Shown piece after piece: positions 11,455 to 25,411 of a stretch of DNA of 64,000 bases (position 1 is the first letter of the stretch; each line of letters opens with the position of its first letter). A program made the position numbers and the translations under genes. Origin of the DNA: Niebla homalea (taxonomy: Eukaryota; Ascomycota; Lecanoromycetes; Lecanorales; Ramalinaceae). The stretch is taken from NCBI GenBank assembly GCA_019925105.1, contig JAHGAU010000013.1:1302001-1366000 (forward strand), written 5' to 3'. The notes below the pieces were generated by a model that was given only the letters and a program-made list of their open reading frames with translations, searched no databases and was not told the DNA's origin.

Positions 11455-12915
11455 CTAATAAAATACTATAATTACCAGAAAATAGGCTATATAGTTAAGG
11501 ATTATAATAAAGAAAGCGTAAAAATAAACAGTAAAACCGGTAAAGAAATTAATAAGGATAAAATTAAAAAAACAGAGAAATTTAAAAAATAAATAGTTCG
11601 ATTTAAGTTTAAATAAATTAAAAAGGTTATAGCTAAAGATAATAAGGAATTTAAAAATCAAACTTTATTATTATTAATAAAAAAGAAAGTAATATTAAAA
11701 AGTTAACGTTTATATTTATTAATGACAACGACGATTTTATTATCCTCTTAATAAAAAACGGAATAATTTTAATAAACTTTTAGAAAACTATTAAAATAAT
11801 AAAGATTTATATAATTTAATTCTATATAAGCTTAATAATAATATTATTACGGTAGATTTAAGTAATCCCGGTCTTTATAATAACGATAACGAAATAAAAA
11901 ATATTATTATAATAAATAATATAAATAATAAAGAGAATTATTTATTTAAGAATAATTTATATAATTAAATTATAAAATAAATACGGAAAAAATATGACTT
12001 TTTCTAAAATAATAAAAACCCAGACCCTATAAAATCCGTGAATATTAATAATAATAATTACGTTTTAATAATAATAAGGGGTAACTCCTTTAATAAGATA
12101 AGTTAAAATATACCGTTTAAGGATAAAAAAACCCTTTAAACGATAGACTCCGGCGTTATAAAATATATATATACTTAGAAAAATATATTTCGGAATTTTA
12201 AAGAAAAGACTATAAGGATAATAATAAAAAATAAAGGCTCCTTAAATTTATTTAAATATAATAAAGTAATAATCGAGATAAACGGTTAAAACCATATTAT
12301 TTAAGACGTATTATAGATTCCTTATTTAGGATTTAACCTTTTATTTATTTTAACTTTAGAGGATAAAAATATAAATATTACCTTTAACGGATATAAAATA
12401 AAAATTACGTAAAAAGATTAACTTATTACGGTAAGGTATTAATATAAAAAGCTTTATTTACTTATATATATCCGGAAAAACGCTACGTTAATAATTAATA
12501 AAAAAAACTTAAATCCCGTACCCTATAAATTATAAAGTAAAAAAAATAAGAAAAACGGTAAAGTTAAACGTAATAATAATAAAATTACTTAGGGATATAA
12601 AAAAGGTAATAACGAACTCTTTATGACTTTTTATAACCGTTTAAGTTATCCAGGTATAATTAAGCTATATATTATATATAAAACGGTATTAAGAATACCG
12701 AAAATATCGGCCTTAAAAAATTTTTTCTATAATATATATAAGAATAATAAATTTATAAGAAGTATACGTAAATATTATTATATAAAAGAAATAAAACTTA
12801 AGTTTTATTTCTTCTATAACGTTTAAAACCTTTATAATATTAAGGTATTAATCCCCGGAATAATACCCTTTAAGTATTACTTATCCGTTATTAACGAGGT
12901 TATAGGGTAATTAAG
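11455..12915 (+). pseudogene. Copia A gag/protease/integrase remnant
   Basis: A CCHC zinc knuckle at about 11464-11508 reads YYNYQKIGYIVKDYNK: the three Cys and the His have become Tyr, the expected RIP outcome. The protease motif DSG is at about 12147-12155. A short intact frame at 12623-12826 has the GAG-pre-integrase features RLSYPGI..L and FFYNIYKNN. It is interrupted at 12915 by the Gypsy element C and resumes at 32319. Confidence 0.8.
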
Positions 12916-13248
12916 TGTTAGACTGACTCCGCTGGCGGCACGCCGGCGGGACTAGTAAAGGTAGGTATAAAAAACGTGACGTTACGGTCTGGATACTTGG
13001 GTACCACTTTAATAAGTAAATTAATAATAAGATTAATTCTTAAGGAACTCAGAAAGAATTAGGGTATAACCTTTATTTAAGGTAAAGGTAATAATTACCC
13101 CGCTTTACGTTTATTAAGTTACGGCTTATAAATAACGTATAGTAAGGCCGTTATTAAGGCCCTTTATTAAGGTTTAACGGCTTATCTTAATGCAGTAATA
13201 TAGCGTATTACTATAACGCCAGCGTAAAGGTAATATTAATTATTAATA
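12916..13248 (-). repeat. Gypsy C LTR, left copy (3' LTR)
   Basis: 333 bp. The outer about 100 bp are G+C-rich and not RIP-mutated (TGTTAGACTGACTCCGCTGG...); the inner part is degraded. Confidence 0.9.
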
Positions 13249-13763
13249 ATTATTTCCCTTTTTATACGCTGGTCTTTAGGGCATAAAAAGATATATCCAA
13301 AACGTTAACGTAAAGCCGGTTAAATATAAAACTTATTAAAAACCTATTATTAAACCTAATGGGAAAAGGGTAAAAAGAAAAGAGTCTTTAGGTATATACG
13401 TAAATATAATAGTATTTATTTAATGATAATATGATAAAGATATTTTACATTAATAAAAAGTTAACGTAACTTAAAGACCTCAACAAAAACCTTTTTATAA
13501 AACCCAGTAAGAAAAGGTAAATAAGAAAAAAGTCTCTATAATATTAATTAATAATTACTTAAGGCTTTCTTATTAATTTACCACATTATAATAAAAATAA
13601 ATGCTATTATAAAAACGGCGCGCGATTATAATAAGGCCTTTATTCTGTTTTAAATTTCTTTTTTTTTCTTTTTAATAATTTTAATTACTTTTATAAATAT
13701 AATATATTAAAAGTTTATATAAGTATTTATAAGTTAATACGTATATAACTATATATCCTCGTT

Positions 13764-16700
13764 GAATTAATAGAAAATGATGGCGACGAACAACGGGACC
13801 CCAGAGGTCAGAAACGATGTACACGTGTATAACTTAAGTAATAATAAAGATAATACCTTAAATACGATAAGCGGAAGCGGAATAATAATAAGGGTAAAAG
13901 GGGAGGAAGGGCAAACGGCCCAGGTTAATAAGAACAATAATAAGTTATATAAATAACGTAATAAATACGAGATAAAAAGGCCTTAAATTAAATAAGGAGT
14001 TTATAATTAATAAAATACGTATAAAGGGATACGTATAACGCGTAAAGGTATTATTATAAAAAGTAATAAATAAAGGGCGGAGGGGATAAGGATAATACGC
14101 GGGGACGGATAAGGGGTAAACGGAGGCATAAAAAACCTTATTAAGTATATATAAATTAAGAAAAAATTAAGTAAAAATAAAGAGATATTAAGTAAATAGG
14201 AATAAGCTATAAAAAAAAATAACTATTAAATATATAAAAGAAAAATAAAAAAGGAAAAAGCAATAAGGATATTAAAAGGCTTCCTTATAACTATATAAAA
14301 GGATATTACGTTAAAGACTTAATTAATATTATAAATTAAGTTACGGAGGATAAAAGACTTTTATATAAAAGCGGAAAAAAATTAAAAAAAATTAAAAAAA
14401 TTATATAAAGCTTAAAAAGCGGTAATAAAAGCGCCGGCGGACGGAGGCGAAAAAAAATAAAAAAAATATATATAAAGTAAGGGAACGACGGGGGAAACTT
14501 TAAGGAAAAGAGTAAGGATAAGTTAAATAGTAAGGGCCATAAGGACGGCGCCGGTATTAATAATAAAAAAGGTAAAAGCAAAGGAGAAAACGGCGGTATT
14601 AAGGAAGGTAAAAATAATAACTATATAATTATTAAGTGAAAAAAAAAGGAATATAATAATAAAAATAAACTTATTATAATTAATAAAGGCATTTAAAGTA
14701 ATAAAAAAGTTATTAATAAAATAGATTATTATAGTACGTAAGTTATAAAGTAAGAATATCCTCCTTAATATAATCTTATTAAAGGTAAAGGAAGGGCTAA
14801 AAAAATTAAAGGGATAAACCAATAAAAAAAGATATAAGACGGTAAAGGTATTAAGGTAATCCTTCACTATTACGGTAAACGGGATATATTTAATAAAATT
14901 TACGGGGGAGGAAGGGGAAGTTACTTTAAGGTAAATAAAGAAAGAGAATATGGTCCTTTACTTTGGATTAAAGATTATTAATTATAACCTCCCTATTATA
15001 ATAAAAAGGCTAAACGTTTTTAATTATATAAAGAAATACTTTACGGTTATCTTAAACGTAACGTTAATAAAGATATATAACGATATCCTTAATAAAAAGG
15101 TAATAAAAAGTAAGTTCTTTAAGTTAATAAGACCTTAAAATTAAACAGCGGATATTTATTAATACTTTAAATATTAAGGATATAAATATATTATTATAAA
15201 GTACCTTAATAATATAAAGTATACAATATATATTAAAGGATATAATATATATAAATACGTTAACTTAATAATAAAAAGCTTAATAAAAAACGCGTTAAAA
15301 TATATAGCGTATAATAATAATAATTATTCAATATAAGACTTATAATATATAATAAAAGTAAAGGAAACTTAATATAAAGAGATTAAGATAATAATTAAGG
15401 TTTAACGTTATAACTTATATAAACTTAAATTAATAAAGTAATTCAAAATAATTTTAAAACGTAAACGGAACTTATTAAACGGGGAAAAATAAAACGCGGT
15501 AATTAATAACGTAAAAAAAAGGAAGCTTATAATAATATTAACCCTTAAAGCCGGCCGCTTAACCGGGATTATTATTATAATAAAAAGATTAAAATAAATA
15601 ACATTTAACCTTAAAAAAAGACTATTTATATAAATAAAAGTTAATAAAAAAAACCCAACGAACGTTAATATTTAATATATTTATGCTTTTAAGGGTAATA
15701 TAATATAACGTATATAAGGAAGTAATTAAAGTTATAATACCGATATTTAAATTTAAGGAAATAAAGGATATTAATATTATAATAATATAAAAGCCGTTAT
15801 ATAATCCGTATATTTATTTTTTAATTAACCCGGGAGATGGTTTTTATTTAGCCTTTAAGGGTAATAAGACGATACGGATATATTTCTTTATTAATAAAAG
15901 GTTAAATATAAATAGTTAAAATATTATTTATTACGGAAAAAACCTATATATATTCCGGATTATATAAAAGGGGGATATTAAGGGTATTTTAAATATTTAT
16001 AATATATATAATCCGCTATCGGTTAATAAAAAGGAACCCTTTATAATTCCGCTACTTAAAGATATTATAGCCGTACCCGGTAAATACCTTTTAATAAAGG
16101 ACTTTAATCTTTATTACGTTTAATGGAATAAAAACGGTTATACGATTAATTATATTAAATCTAAAGAATTATTAATAGTTATTATACGATTTAACCTTAC
16201 GTTATTAACGCTAAAAGGGGCTATTATATAAAAAAGCCGTAAACTTAAAATTACAATTAACTTAATATTTAATTTAGAAGGTATTATTAACTTAATTATA
16301 ATATATAAACTTTAAGAGGATTTAAAATACGGTTTAAATTACGTCTTAATATAAATAACCTTAAATTAATTTATTAACGTAATTCCGCCCTTACCGTTTA
16401 AATGAACATAAAAGATAATTAAAGAAGTTAAAATATTAATAAAAGCGGTAAAGGTAATATCTTAATTAACGGAGCGTCCCCGGCTTAATAATAAAGAATA
16501 AATTAACCGTTTTATAAAGCGGGTAATAAAGGCTTTAAATAAAGTAATTAATATTATAATTTTAATAATAAAGCTGTTTTAAAGAGTTAAAACTTATTAA
16601 AATAAAAAGTATATAAAGGCGATTATAAAAATAAAAGCGTTTATAAAATAAGCTATTAAATATAAAAACCGGGAAATACTTTAACGGTTAAAAGAAGCTT

Positions 16701-19543
16701 AAGAAAAAAAGGAAAAAATTATCCGGAAGATTAAATAAATATACTTCCGGGCTATAATATATAATTTAACGGTTTCTTTTTATAATATTTAAAAATTAAT
16801 AAAATACGGTAAGGAATAAAGTAAAAAACTTAAATTTATCCTTAAGTTTTTACCCTTAAAAAGACTAAACGGTATAATAATAAATACCTTTAACGGCAAA
16901 ATTAAGGCTCTTAAAAAAACGTTCTTTCCTTTATTACCGGAAGTTAACTTAATAAATATTAACGGTATAATATATTTTAAATTAATAATAATAAGTAAAA
17001 TAATAACTTAAAAGATAATAATTAAAGCGATTAATAAATTAAAGAAAAATAAGGCCCCCGGATTTAATAATATATTAAATAAATTCTTATTTATAGTAAC
17101 GTTATTATTTAAAGAAGTTTTTATTTATTTATTTTAAGTTTATTTTAATATAAAATATTATTTTTATAAATTTAAGGAGGTTAAAACGATTATCCTTAAG
17201 AAGCCGGTTAAATTAAATTACTTAAAAATAAAATTATATAAACCTATAATATTCTTTTATATATTAAGGAAGACTTTAAAAACGGTAATTATAAAAATCT
17301 TAAGTAACTACGTAAAAAAGTATAAGTTATTCCTTAATTAATAAATAAAAATAAGAAGAAAACGGTTAACGGAAACGGTTCTTAAAGGCTTAATCGATAA
17401 TATATATACGGTATAAAATTATAAAAAGAAATACGTTATAAGTCTTCTTTCCTTAAATATTATAAAGGTATTCGATAAAATAAATTATTAAAGGTTATTA
17501 TATAATTTACGGAAAAAAGGGGTTTTATTTTTCTTTATAAATTAAATAGAAAGTTTTTTAAGTAATTAAGTAACGTTAATTAATTTAAGATAAAAGATAA
17601 ATATAATAAAGCCCGTAATAATAGGGATTCCCCAGAAATTATTTATTTCTTTAATTTTATTCTTATTTTTTAACGGCCTATTTATTAAAAACTTAACGAA
17701 ATTAAAATAGAAGGTTTAAGTAAAAGGCTTTATTAATGATATTTAACTCTTAACTTATAATACGTCTATTTATATAAATTATTTAAAGTTAAAATAGGCT
17801 TATAAAATTTACTTATAATAAATAAAGATATATAAAACTTAGTTCGCCCCGTATAAATATAAACTTATTTATATAATAAAAAGCTTAAAGCTATATAATA
17901 TAATAATTATAATAAACTTAAATAATATAACGGTAAAACCGGAAGCCAGTATTAAGGTATTTAGTTTATAAGTTAATAAGAAACTAGACTAAAAAGATTA
18001 TATAAAAAAGGTTTAGAAGAAAATAATTTTATAAGAAAAAGGTTTTACTTACTTTATAGCATTAACGTAAAGAGTTACCTTATAGAAAATTAAAACCGTT
18101 TATTAAACGGTTATAAAGCTTATAATAACGTACGTAATAATTATTTAATACGTATCCAAAAATATACTTAAATATAAGAAAGAGCCCATCCGGTAATTAA
18201 AAAAGGTTTAAAATTAATACTTAAGAATAATAAATAAAGTATATAAAGTAACTCTTATCCCGGTATTGGAATCCGAGGTCTTTATATTATTAATAGAATT
18301 AACCTTGGATTAAATAATCGCTTAAGTAAGGTTTAAAAGGGGTATAAACTTAATTATATTAATAGGAAATAAACGTATTTATTAAAACTATAAAAAGCCT
18401 TAAATAAAAAAACGTAGAAAAACGGTATTTACCCCTTTTATAGAAGTTAAATTAAAATAAATTAAAAAAGAAATTAACTTAACTTATATTTAAGAAGTTA
18501 ACGTAAAAGTATATAAATTCTTATTTAAAGTGAAAATAACGGAGGAAAAGAAGGCCGTAAGAATAAAGTTAACGGCAATTATTTTATAAATTATAAAGAA
18601 ATAAATAAAGCATTAATATAAATATAAAGAATTAATCCCTTAAGGGTAATATTATTTAACGTTAAATAACGATAAGGTTATTAATAAGTATTTTTAACGT
18701 TACGGGATTATAAGGAAAAGCAATAACGTATTAATAATTTAACTCTGGATAAGTAAGAATAACTTAATTTATTTCCTTTTTATCGTATACGCCGGTAGCC
18801 GAATTAATATTAATTATAAGTATAAATAATAAAAGTAAGATACCGTATATATATTAATTTCTTATTTATTATTTAAGGAGCTTAAACCGGGATTAATTAG
18901 AAGGGTAAAAATTAATAATTATCGTTAAATACTTATTAATAAAAAAAGTATTAAGGCGGCCGTTAAATTCATAATAACTATAGGCTTATTATTATAGTTT
19001 AGTTTAACCAAGGAAATAGAGGAAGTAATTAAAAACCTAATTAAGAAACTTTATTATTAACCCGGGGGTAAAAAGTAGCGGCGGGAAAATTATACTTAAT
19101 AAAGGGTTAAAGGGGCTATAAATACCAGGGCGGTATAAGAAACGATATTATATTGGTTAATAAAGTTATATAAATAAAGTAATAATAATATACGTATCGG
19201 TAAAGATATTTAATAATATAATCGGAATTCTGAAATTTTAATATTAAATAGACCCGTAAAGTAATGGAAAAGCAATAAATTTAAAAGTAACCCTTAAGTA
19301 AATTTAGTTATAATATTATAGGTTTTCTTAAAAAAGGCGTATAAATAAATTCTTACTTTTTAAACAGCCGTAAATACTCTTAGCCCTTAAAACGTAAATA
19401 AAGGCTGGGTAAATACCGGTTTTTATTCTTAACGTTATAGATATCGGGTTTTTTGCGGTTATTAATAAGGCTAAATGGCCGAGTATTAAAGAACGCCGGA
19501 ATTAGCTCAGTTAGATCCGTAATATAAATCAATCAATCAATCA
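13764..19543 (+). mobile_element. LINE i, full-length Tad1-like, RIP-degraded
   Basis: 5,780 bp in Gypsy C with a 13-bp target duplication ATATATCCTCGTT (13751-13763, 19544-19556). The 5' end carries an ORF1 start reading MATNNGTPEVR. The 3' end is a run of AATC repeats rather than poly-A. ORF2 remnants at 17040-17780 show the RT blocks: LKKNKAPGF, TIILKKPVK, SLLSLNIIKVFDK, GIPQK and the active-site region GFINDI (Asp to Asn). These suit the Tad1-like LINEs of ascomycetes. Confidence 0.88.
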
Positions 19544-22500
19544 ATATATCCTCGTTATTTATATTATTATTATAGTAAATAACGTTAGCGTTACGTAAAC
19601 GTTTTATTTACGTTAATAGTCCGTTTATTTCGTTTATTAATATTATATATAAGTTAATTAATCTTAAGTAACGTAATTTACGCCGACGTGTTATTAACGT
19701 CAACGTAAATATAATATTAATAATAAATATAATAATACTTTATTTTATTTACTTTTTATAGGGTAAGTTACGTTATATATATAACCCGTTATTTTACTTA
19801 CGGTGTCGCTGTAAATGATATTTTTTTTATTGCTTTCCCGTAAATATTTTAATACCGTTATACCGCCGTTATTTTAATATATATATAGTTCCCGGATTAA
19901 TTATAATCCCGGGTAATTTAATAAATACGTAAGTATCCTTCGATTAATACGTAGTCTATTAGGGCGTAAGCCCGGTACGTACGGAAACGTAATAAAATCC
20001 TTTAGGATTTTAAAGCCTTCCGGTTAAATATTAGTTAAACGTTAATTATTACTAATTAATCGGAATATACGCTCCGTTAAGTTACCTTAAAAGTTAAAAA
20101 AGAGGTATTAGTCCTTTAAAATAAGAAAAAAACGTTTACCGCCCGTATTAAAACGGCGGAAAAAGAGGTTATTTAACTTAAAAAATAAATAAATAAATTA
20201 TAATATAATAATAAGACGATAATATTAATATTTAATAGCTGGATCGGCTTAATACGGGGGGTCTAGGCCCTTTATAAAAGTCAACTTTATCGGGAAGTTA
20301 CTCCTTATTTTCCGACCTTATATTTAAAATAGGGAAATAGGATTTTAAGCTTATAATATCCGGTAACTTAAGAAATAAAAAAAAGGAAAGAAATATAAAC
20401 TTCGGCTTATTTAAAGAAAAGGAAAAGGAGGTTATACCCTCCTTAATAGCGCCGTTAAAGGGGTCGGCCTTAACTTTTAAAAGTAATACCTTAAAATTAA
20501 GTTAAAGAGTTTTTCCGGCGAATAATACTAAGGAAAGGCCTTTAATTAAGGCGGAGAAAAAAGCGGAAAAGAAAAGGAGAAAAAAAATAAGGAGGGTATA
20601 ATGCTTTTATATTTATTTTTAATTTTATTAATTTATTCATAAAAAAAAAGCCTATATTAACGCGGAACTATAAATTATTCTTTTATTTTTATATATTAAT
20701 ATTATTGAAATTTAACGTTAAACGTTAAAATTAATAACGTTAAACGTTAAACGCTTATAATTTATATATTATTAAAAAGCAATAAGGCAAACGATATTAT
20801 TAAAGTTACCGGTACGTTAACGTAAACCCAGTAAATATATTTATTAACCTTTTATTACCCTTAATAACTTTATTTCTTTAACTTTATTTACTTAATAACG
20901 CGTTAAGCGTTTATAATTTAACGCTTATACTTCTTCGTTTTTTCCGGTATTATTACGGTTATTATTAAAGCCATTTTTATTAATTATAATATTATAATAA
21001 AAATAATCGTTTCCGCAACGTTAACTTATTTATACGCGTAATACCCGCAGTAAATAAAGTTATTAATTAAAGCTTAAACTTTAATAATCTTACGGAAGGA
21101 TAACGTATAAGGGTTAAATAGTTATAATATTAATTACATATATAGTTATTAACCATATATATAACCTCCGTTATCGCGGCGTTATAATTTTATTTACGTT
21201 TTTTCTTATTTTATATTATTTCGTTATATTATTCTTATAGTTCTTAAGAATATTTTAAGTCCGTTTCCGGTACTTATTAATTATATTTAAGGTTTTAATT
21301 AACTTAATATTAAACGCCTTTTTTACTTTTAACTTTATTAATAATTTCTTTAATTATTTATTCCTTTTTATTATTAATTAATTTAAGTACTTATATTATA
21401 ACCTCCGCCATTTAATCGTTAACGTAAATATAATAAGACTTTAAAAGAGAAATATAAATAATAAGGTAAATTTAATAAATAATAAAAAGGAATAAGCGGT
21501 ACGCTTACATTTTAATTTTATTATTAATTCTAAAAAGTTTTATAAATCGGGGCGTAAGTTTTTTATTTAATTATTTTAATTTAAGGTTTTTAATATTTAA
21601 TATTATTAAATTACCGACGTTATATAACTTTAACTTATATTTCTTATTATATGTTTTTTAAGTCAATTTAATAATACGGCGTTATCGGTTTATTAATATT
21701 AATCGTATTTTATATAATATTTTAACTTTATCTTTTACTATAGGTATCTCTTTTTTTATAAGCTTATTTTTAAGTTTAAAATAAATATCTGGATTATAGC
21801 TATATATCGTTATAAAAAAGTTATAGCTTAAAGTTAAATATTCCGAGTTTATATAAATAAATTCGGTTAAGGGAAGTAACCCTATTTAATTTATTTATTC
21901 GGAGCTGGTAAAAGTCCTTAAATATTATTTAAGGCCTTAATTTTAACGTTTTATTTAATTATCCATTTATAAATAAAAAGCGGTATTTAATTTACGCTTT
22001 ATCTTTACGTAATAATATACTGAACCTTAAAATTTATTAATAAATAAAGACCCTTAATTAATTACGATTTTAACCAATATATTATAACGTAATATAATTT
22101 CTTTAAAGAAAAGATCCATTAATATAACGGTATCGATTTATTTTATAACGGGGAGGTATTTATATATCTTTATATACTTATTTACGATTATTGAAATTGA
22201 ATTATAAACGTTACTTTTAACCTTATTTACGGGTAAACCAATAATAAAATCTATATTAAGTTTTTTCCAAGATATAGTTAATTAAGGGAGTAAAGTAAAT
22301 TTACCGTAAAGGCGGTAACGCGGTACCTTAATCCTTTAATAAGTATTATACGTTTTAATATAATTATTAATTTAAGCTTTTAAACCGTTCTAGTGATATT
22401 TACGGGTTAAAAGCTTATACGTTTTTTCGGCTTTAAAGTAGCCCGTTAATAAGTTATTATAATACTTATTAATCAGCTTTTCTTTAACTGCTTTATCGCG

Positions 22501-24516
22501 AGGGATATATATATAGCCCTTATAAATAATAAAATTATTTAAATTAAGTCTTTAAATATTATTACGACCTTAATAAGAATACGTTGACGTTACGTTATCG
22601 TTTTTAATCTTATATATAAACGTATCGTTAACCTATAGATCCTTAATAAGTAATTTAATTAACTTAAATTCTTTATAAGGCTTTTTAAGTAATTATCGAA
22701 TCTCTCTTTACGGGATAATAACCTAAATACCTCTTAAAGTAAATAATAGTTAATAATTAATAATTACCGTCTGCCGGTATTCCGCTGATTTATTAAATTA
22801 AAATACAAGCTTATTTTATAAAGTAAATAATAAAATAATATTAAAAAGTAAAACTCCTTTATAATTTAAACGTTTTAATAAAGGATTAATAGGGTTTATT
22901 TTATTTTAATAATAAAATACTTTAAAATTATAATTAATAAGTTTTAAGGCTTATTTAACTTAATATAAGCTTAACGCCGGTTATTTTATAAATTTTTAAA
23001 GGTTATTATAATTTATTTATACTTAAATAACTTTAAGGCTCCCTTTTAAGTAATATTATTATTACTTAAACGCTATAACGATAACGAAAAACTCTTAATT
23101 ATACGTTTTATAATTTTATTCGGTAAAAACTATTTTTTTAAATTAATATATAATTAAACGTTAATAACCCTTTTCGAACTATTAAAATAAAATGCTTACG
23201 ATAGTAAAATTAAATATATTAATCTTTATTTATACTTCCCGTTTTAAGTTAAAATAACGGAATAATAATACGTTAATAAATATCTTACGGAGCCGGTAGA
23301 ACGCCGTATTTATTGTATTATTTTATTTTAATAGATTAACCTTTTTCCCTTCTTTATTATTTTTAGGTAGATTAATTAAAGGCTTAACTATCCTTAAATA
23401 TTTATAAATAAAATAATAATAAAAATTTATAAAGCTTAAAAAGATTTATATTTCCCAGTAAGTTTTCAAGGTAAATTAATCCTTAATAATTTAAATACGT
23501 TCCTAATCCATTTAAATCCCTTTAATAAAAACAATAAACCTTAAGAACTTTATTTAAATAATATTAAATTAATATTTCTTAAGGTTAACGTAAAGTTAAA
23601 ATTAATAAAGTTATTTAAAGACTTATTAAATATAACGTTAATAATCCGCCGGATTTTTATTAAATATTAAAATATCGTTTAAGTAAATTATATAAGTTAT
23701 ATTAATAAAGTTAATAAAAATATAATTAATATAAACTTCAAAAATCGCCGGGATATTAATTAATTTAAATAATATAATAAGATACTTAAAGTAATTATAA
23801 CGTATATAGAACGCTATCTTTTACTTATAGCCGGACTTAATCCGTAATTAATAATAAGTATCCTTAAGGTTTAACTTAATAAATTATTTAAAGTTATTTA
23901 ACCGGTTAAAAATCTTAATAATTAAAGGTAATAAGTATCGATTTTTAATTATAACCGTATTTAATTTACGGTAATTAATATAAAGATAAAGGCCGCCGTC
24001 CTTCTTAAATATAAAAAGGATTAAAACGTTTACGGGCGACGTTAAATAATAAATTTAACCCCGGGCTATAATATCCTTAAGATACCGCCGGAGCTCCGTT
24101 AACTTTATCCGAAATAGGTTATATAAGGGATTATATAATAACTTTTTACCGTTTAAATTAATAACGTAATCCCTTTATTTTAATTTAAGTAGGATATTAA
24201 TTATATTATTAAAAAAAATATTTATATATTCACTTAACTCCTTCGGAACGCTCCGGTTAATAAAGTCTTTTATAATATTTATATATACTAAATTACTTTA
24301 AGGGATTTACGGTATTTTTAAACGCTCCGTTATTACGTTAACGTAAATAATTATAAAGATTTTATTAATCTCCGTTAAACTTTAATTAAAGTTATAAACG
24401 TTATTAATTTATAACTTATAAGAATTAACCTTAAAACGTTATTTATCCGCCGCTAGATCGATCGTTATTTATAAGGTATATAAGGTTAATAAATTAAAGA
24501 TTATATTTGGACCTTC

Positions 24517-24662
24517 TGTTATGTGCAGCATGCATGCATGGGAGCATTGATAGGTGTAGGACACCCTTTGTACGTAGAGGACAGACATCCTTATGATGCT
24601 CCCATCCTTCAGGTAGAATCATCATTCATACATTATCACACTTTTTGGTCCATACACCAACA
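24517..24662. mobile_element. 146-bp solo LTR, not RIP-mutated
   Basis: A G+C-richer island in the middle of the Gypsy C pol region. It begins TGTTATGTGC and ends CACCAACA, and is flanked by the 5-bp duplication CCTTC (24512-24516, 24663-24667). It contains a perfect 10-bp inverted repeat, ATGGGAGCAT and ATGCTCCCAT. The TG..CA ends and 5-bp duplication indicate a solo LTR of an element otherwise absent here; a small non-autonomous DNA element is less likely. Confidence 0.75.
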
Positions 24663-25411
24663 CCTTCTTAATTAAAAGCGTAAAAGAGTATTTTATATTA
24701 TTTCTTTTACCCTTAATTATTAACTAAATAATACTATAATTAATAAACGTTATAATAAAAGATCTACTTATTATTAAGAAAAACTATTTACGGTAAAACG
24801 GCGGGGGTTAATTATAAGTTTTATTGGACCGTATATATTTATAAAATTAAATTTATTCAAGCTTTAATATTAATTAATATACTTAATAATTAAGGATTAT
24901 CCTAAAAATTTATTTAGCCCTTAATAATAAAAACCGGATATACCTTTAATTATCTCTGTATTAATTCCGACTTTAAGGCGCTACCGGAGCTTTATTGTTT
25001 TTTAATACGTTATTTTTTTTTATAGGATTTAATGCTTATTATTAAGATTTTATTTTATAAAACGGTAAAGTAATTAAATATATAATAACCCTTTCCGTAA
25101 TATATATAATACTTAACGTTTTTATTTATTTTAAGGGCGGCGTTAAAATTTTTAAGTATAATTTTACGCTTTGAACCGTAAAAATTAATTTTAATAAAAA
25201 TATATATTAACTTTAAGTTATCGGAATCAGGTTTAAATACTTTATTTTTAAAAGATTTATTCCTATTGGCTTTTTAATTACTATTAATAATATACTTTAA
25301 ATAATTTTTTTATATAATTATTATTATTATGATATCGTTCCGGGTTCTTAATATTTTATTAATTATAAGGATTTTAATTTTAAACTCCGGTAAAAGCTTT
25401 ATAAAAAATAT

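Noticed and set aside
14336..15138. Several open frames of 60-114 residues in the A+T-rich block
   Set aside because: Lys/Asn/Ile/Phe-rich accidental frames inside LINE i; A+T-rich RIP DNA with few remaining TAA in one frame gives such ORFs by chance.
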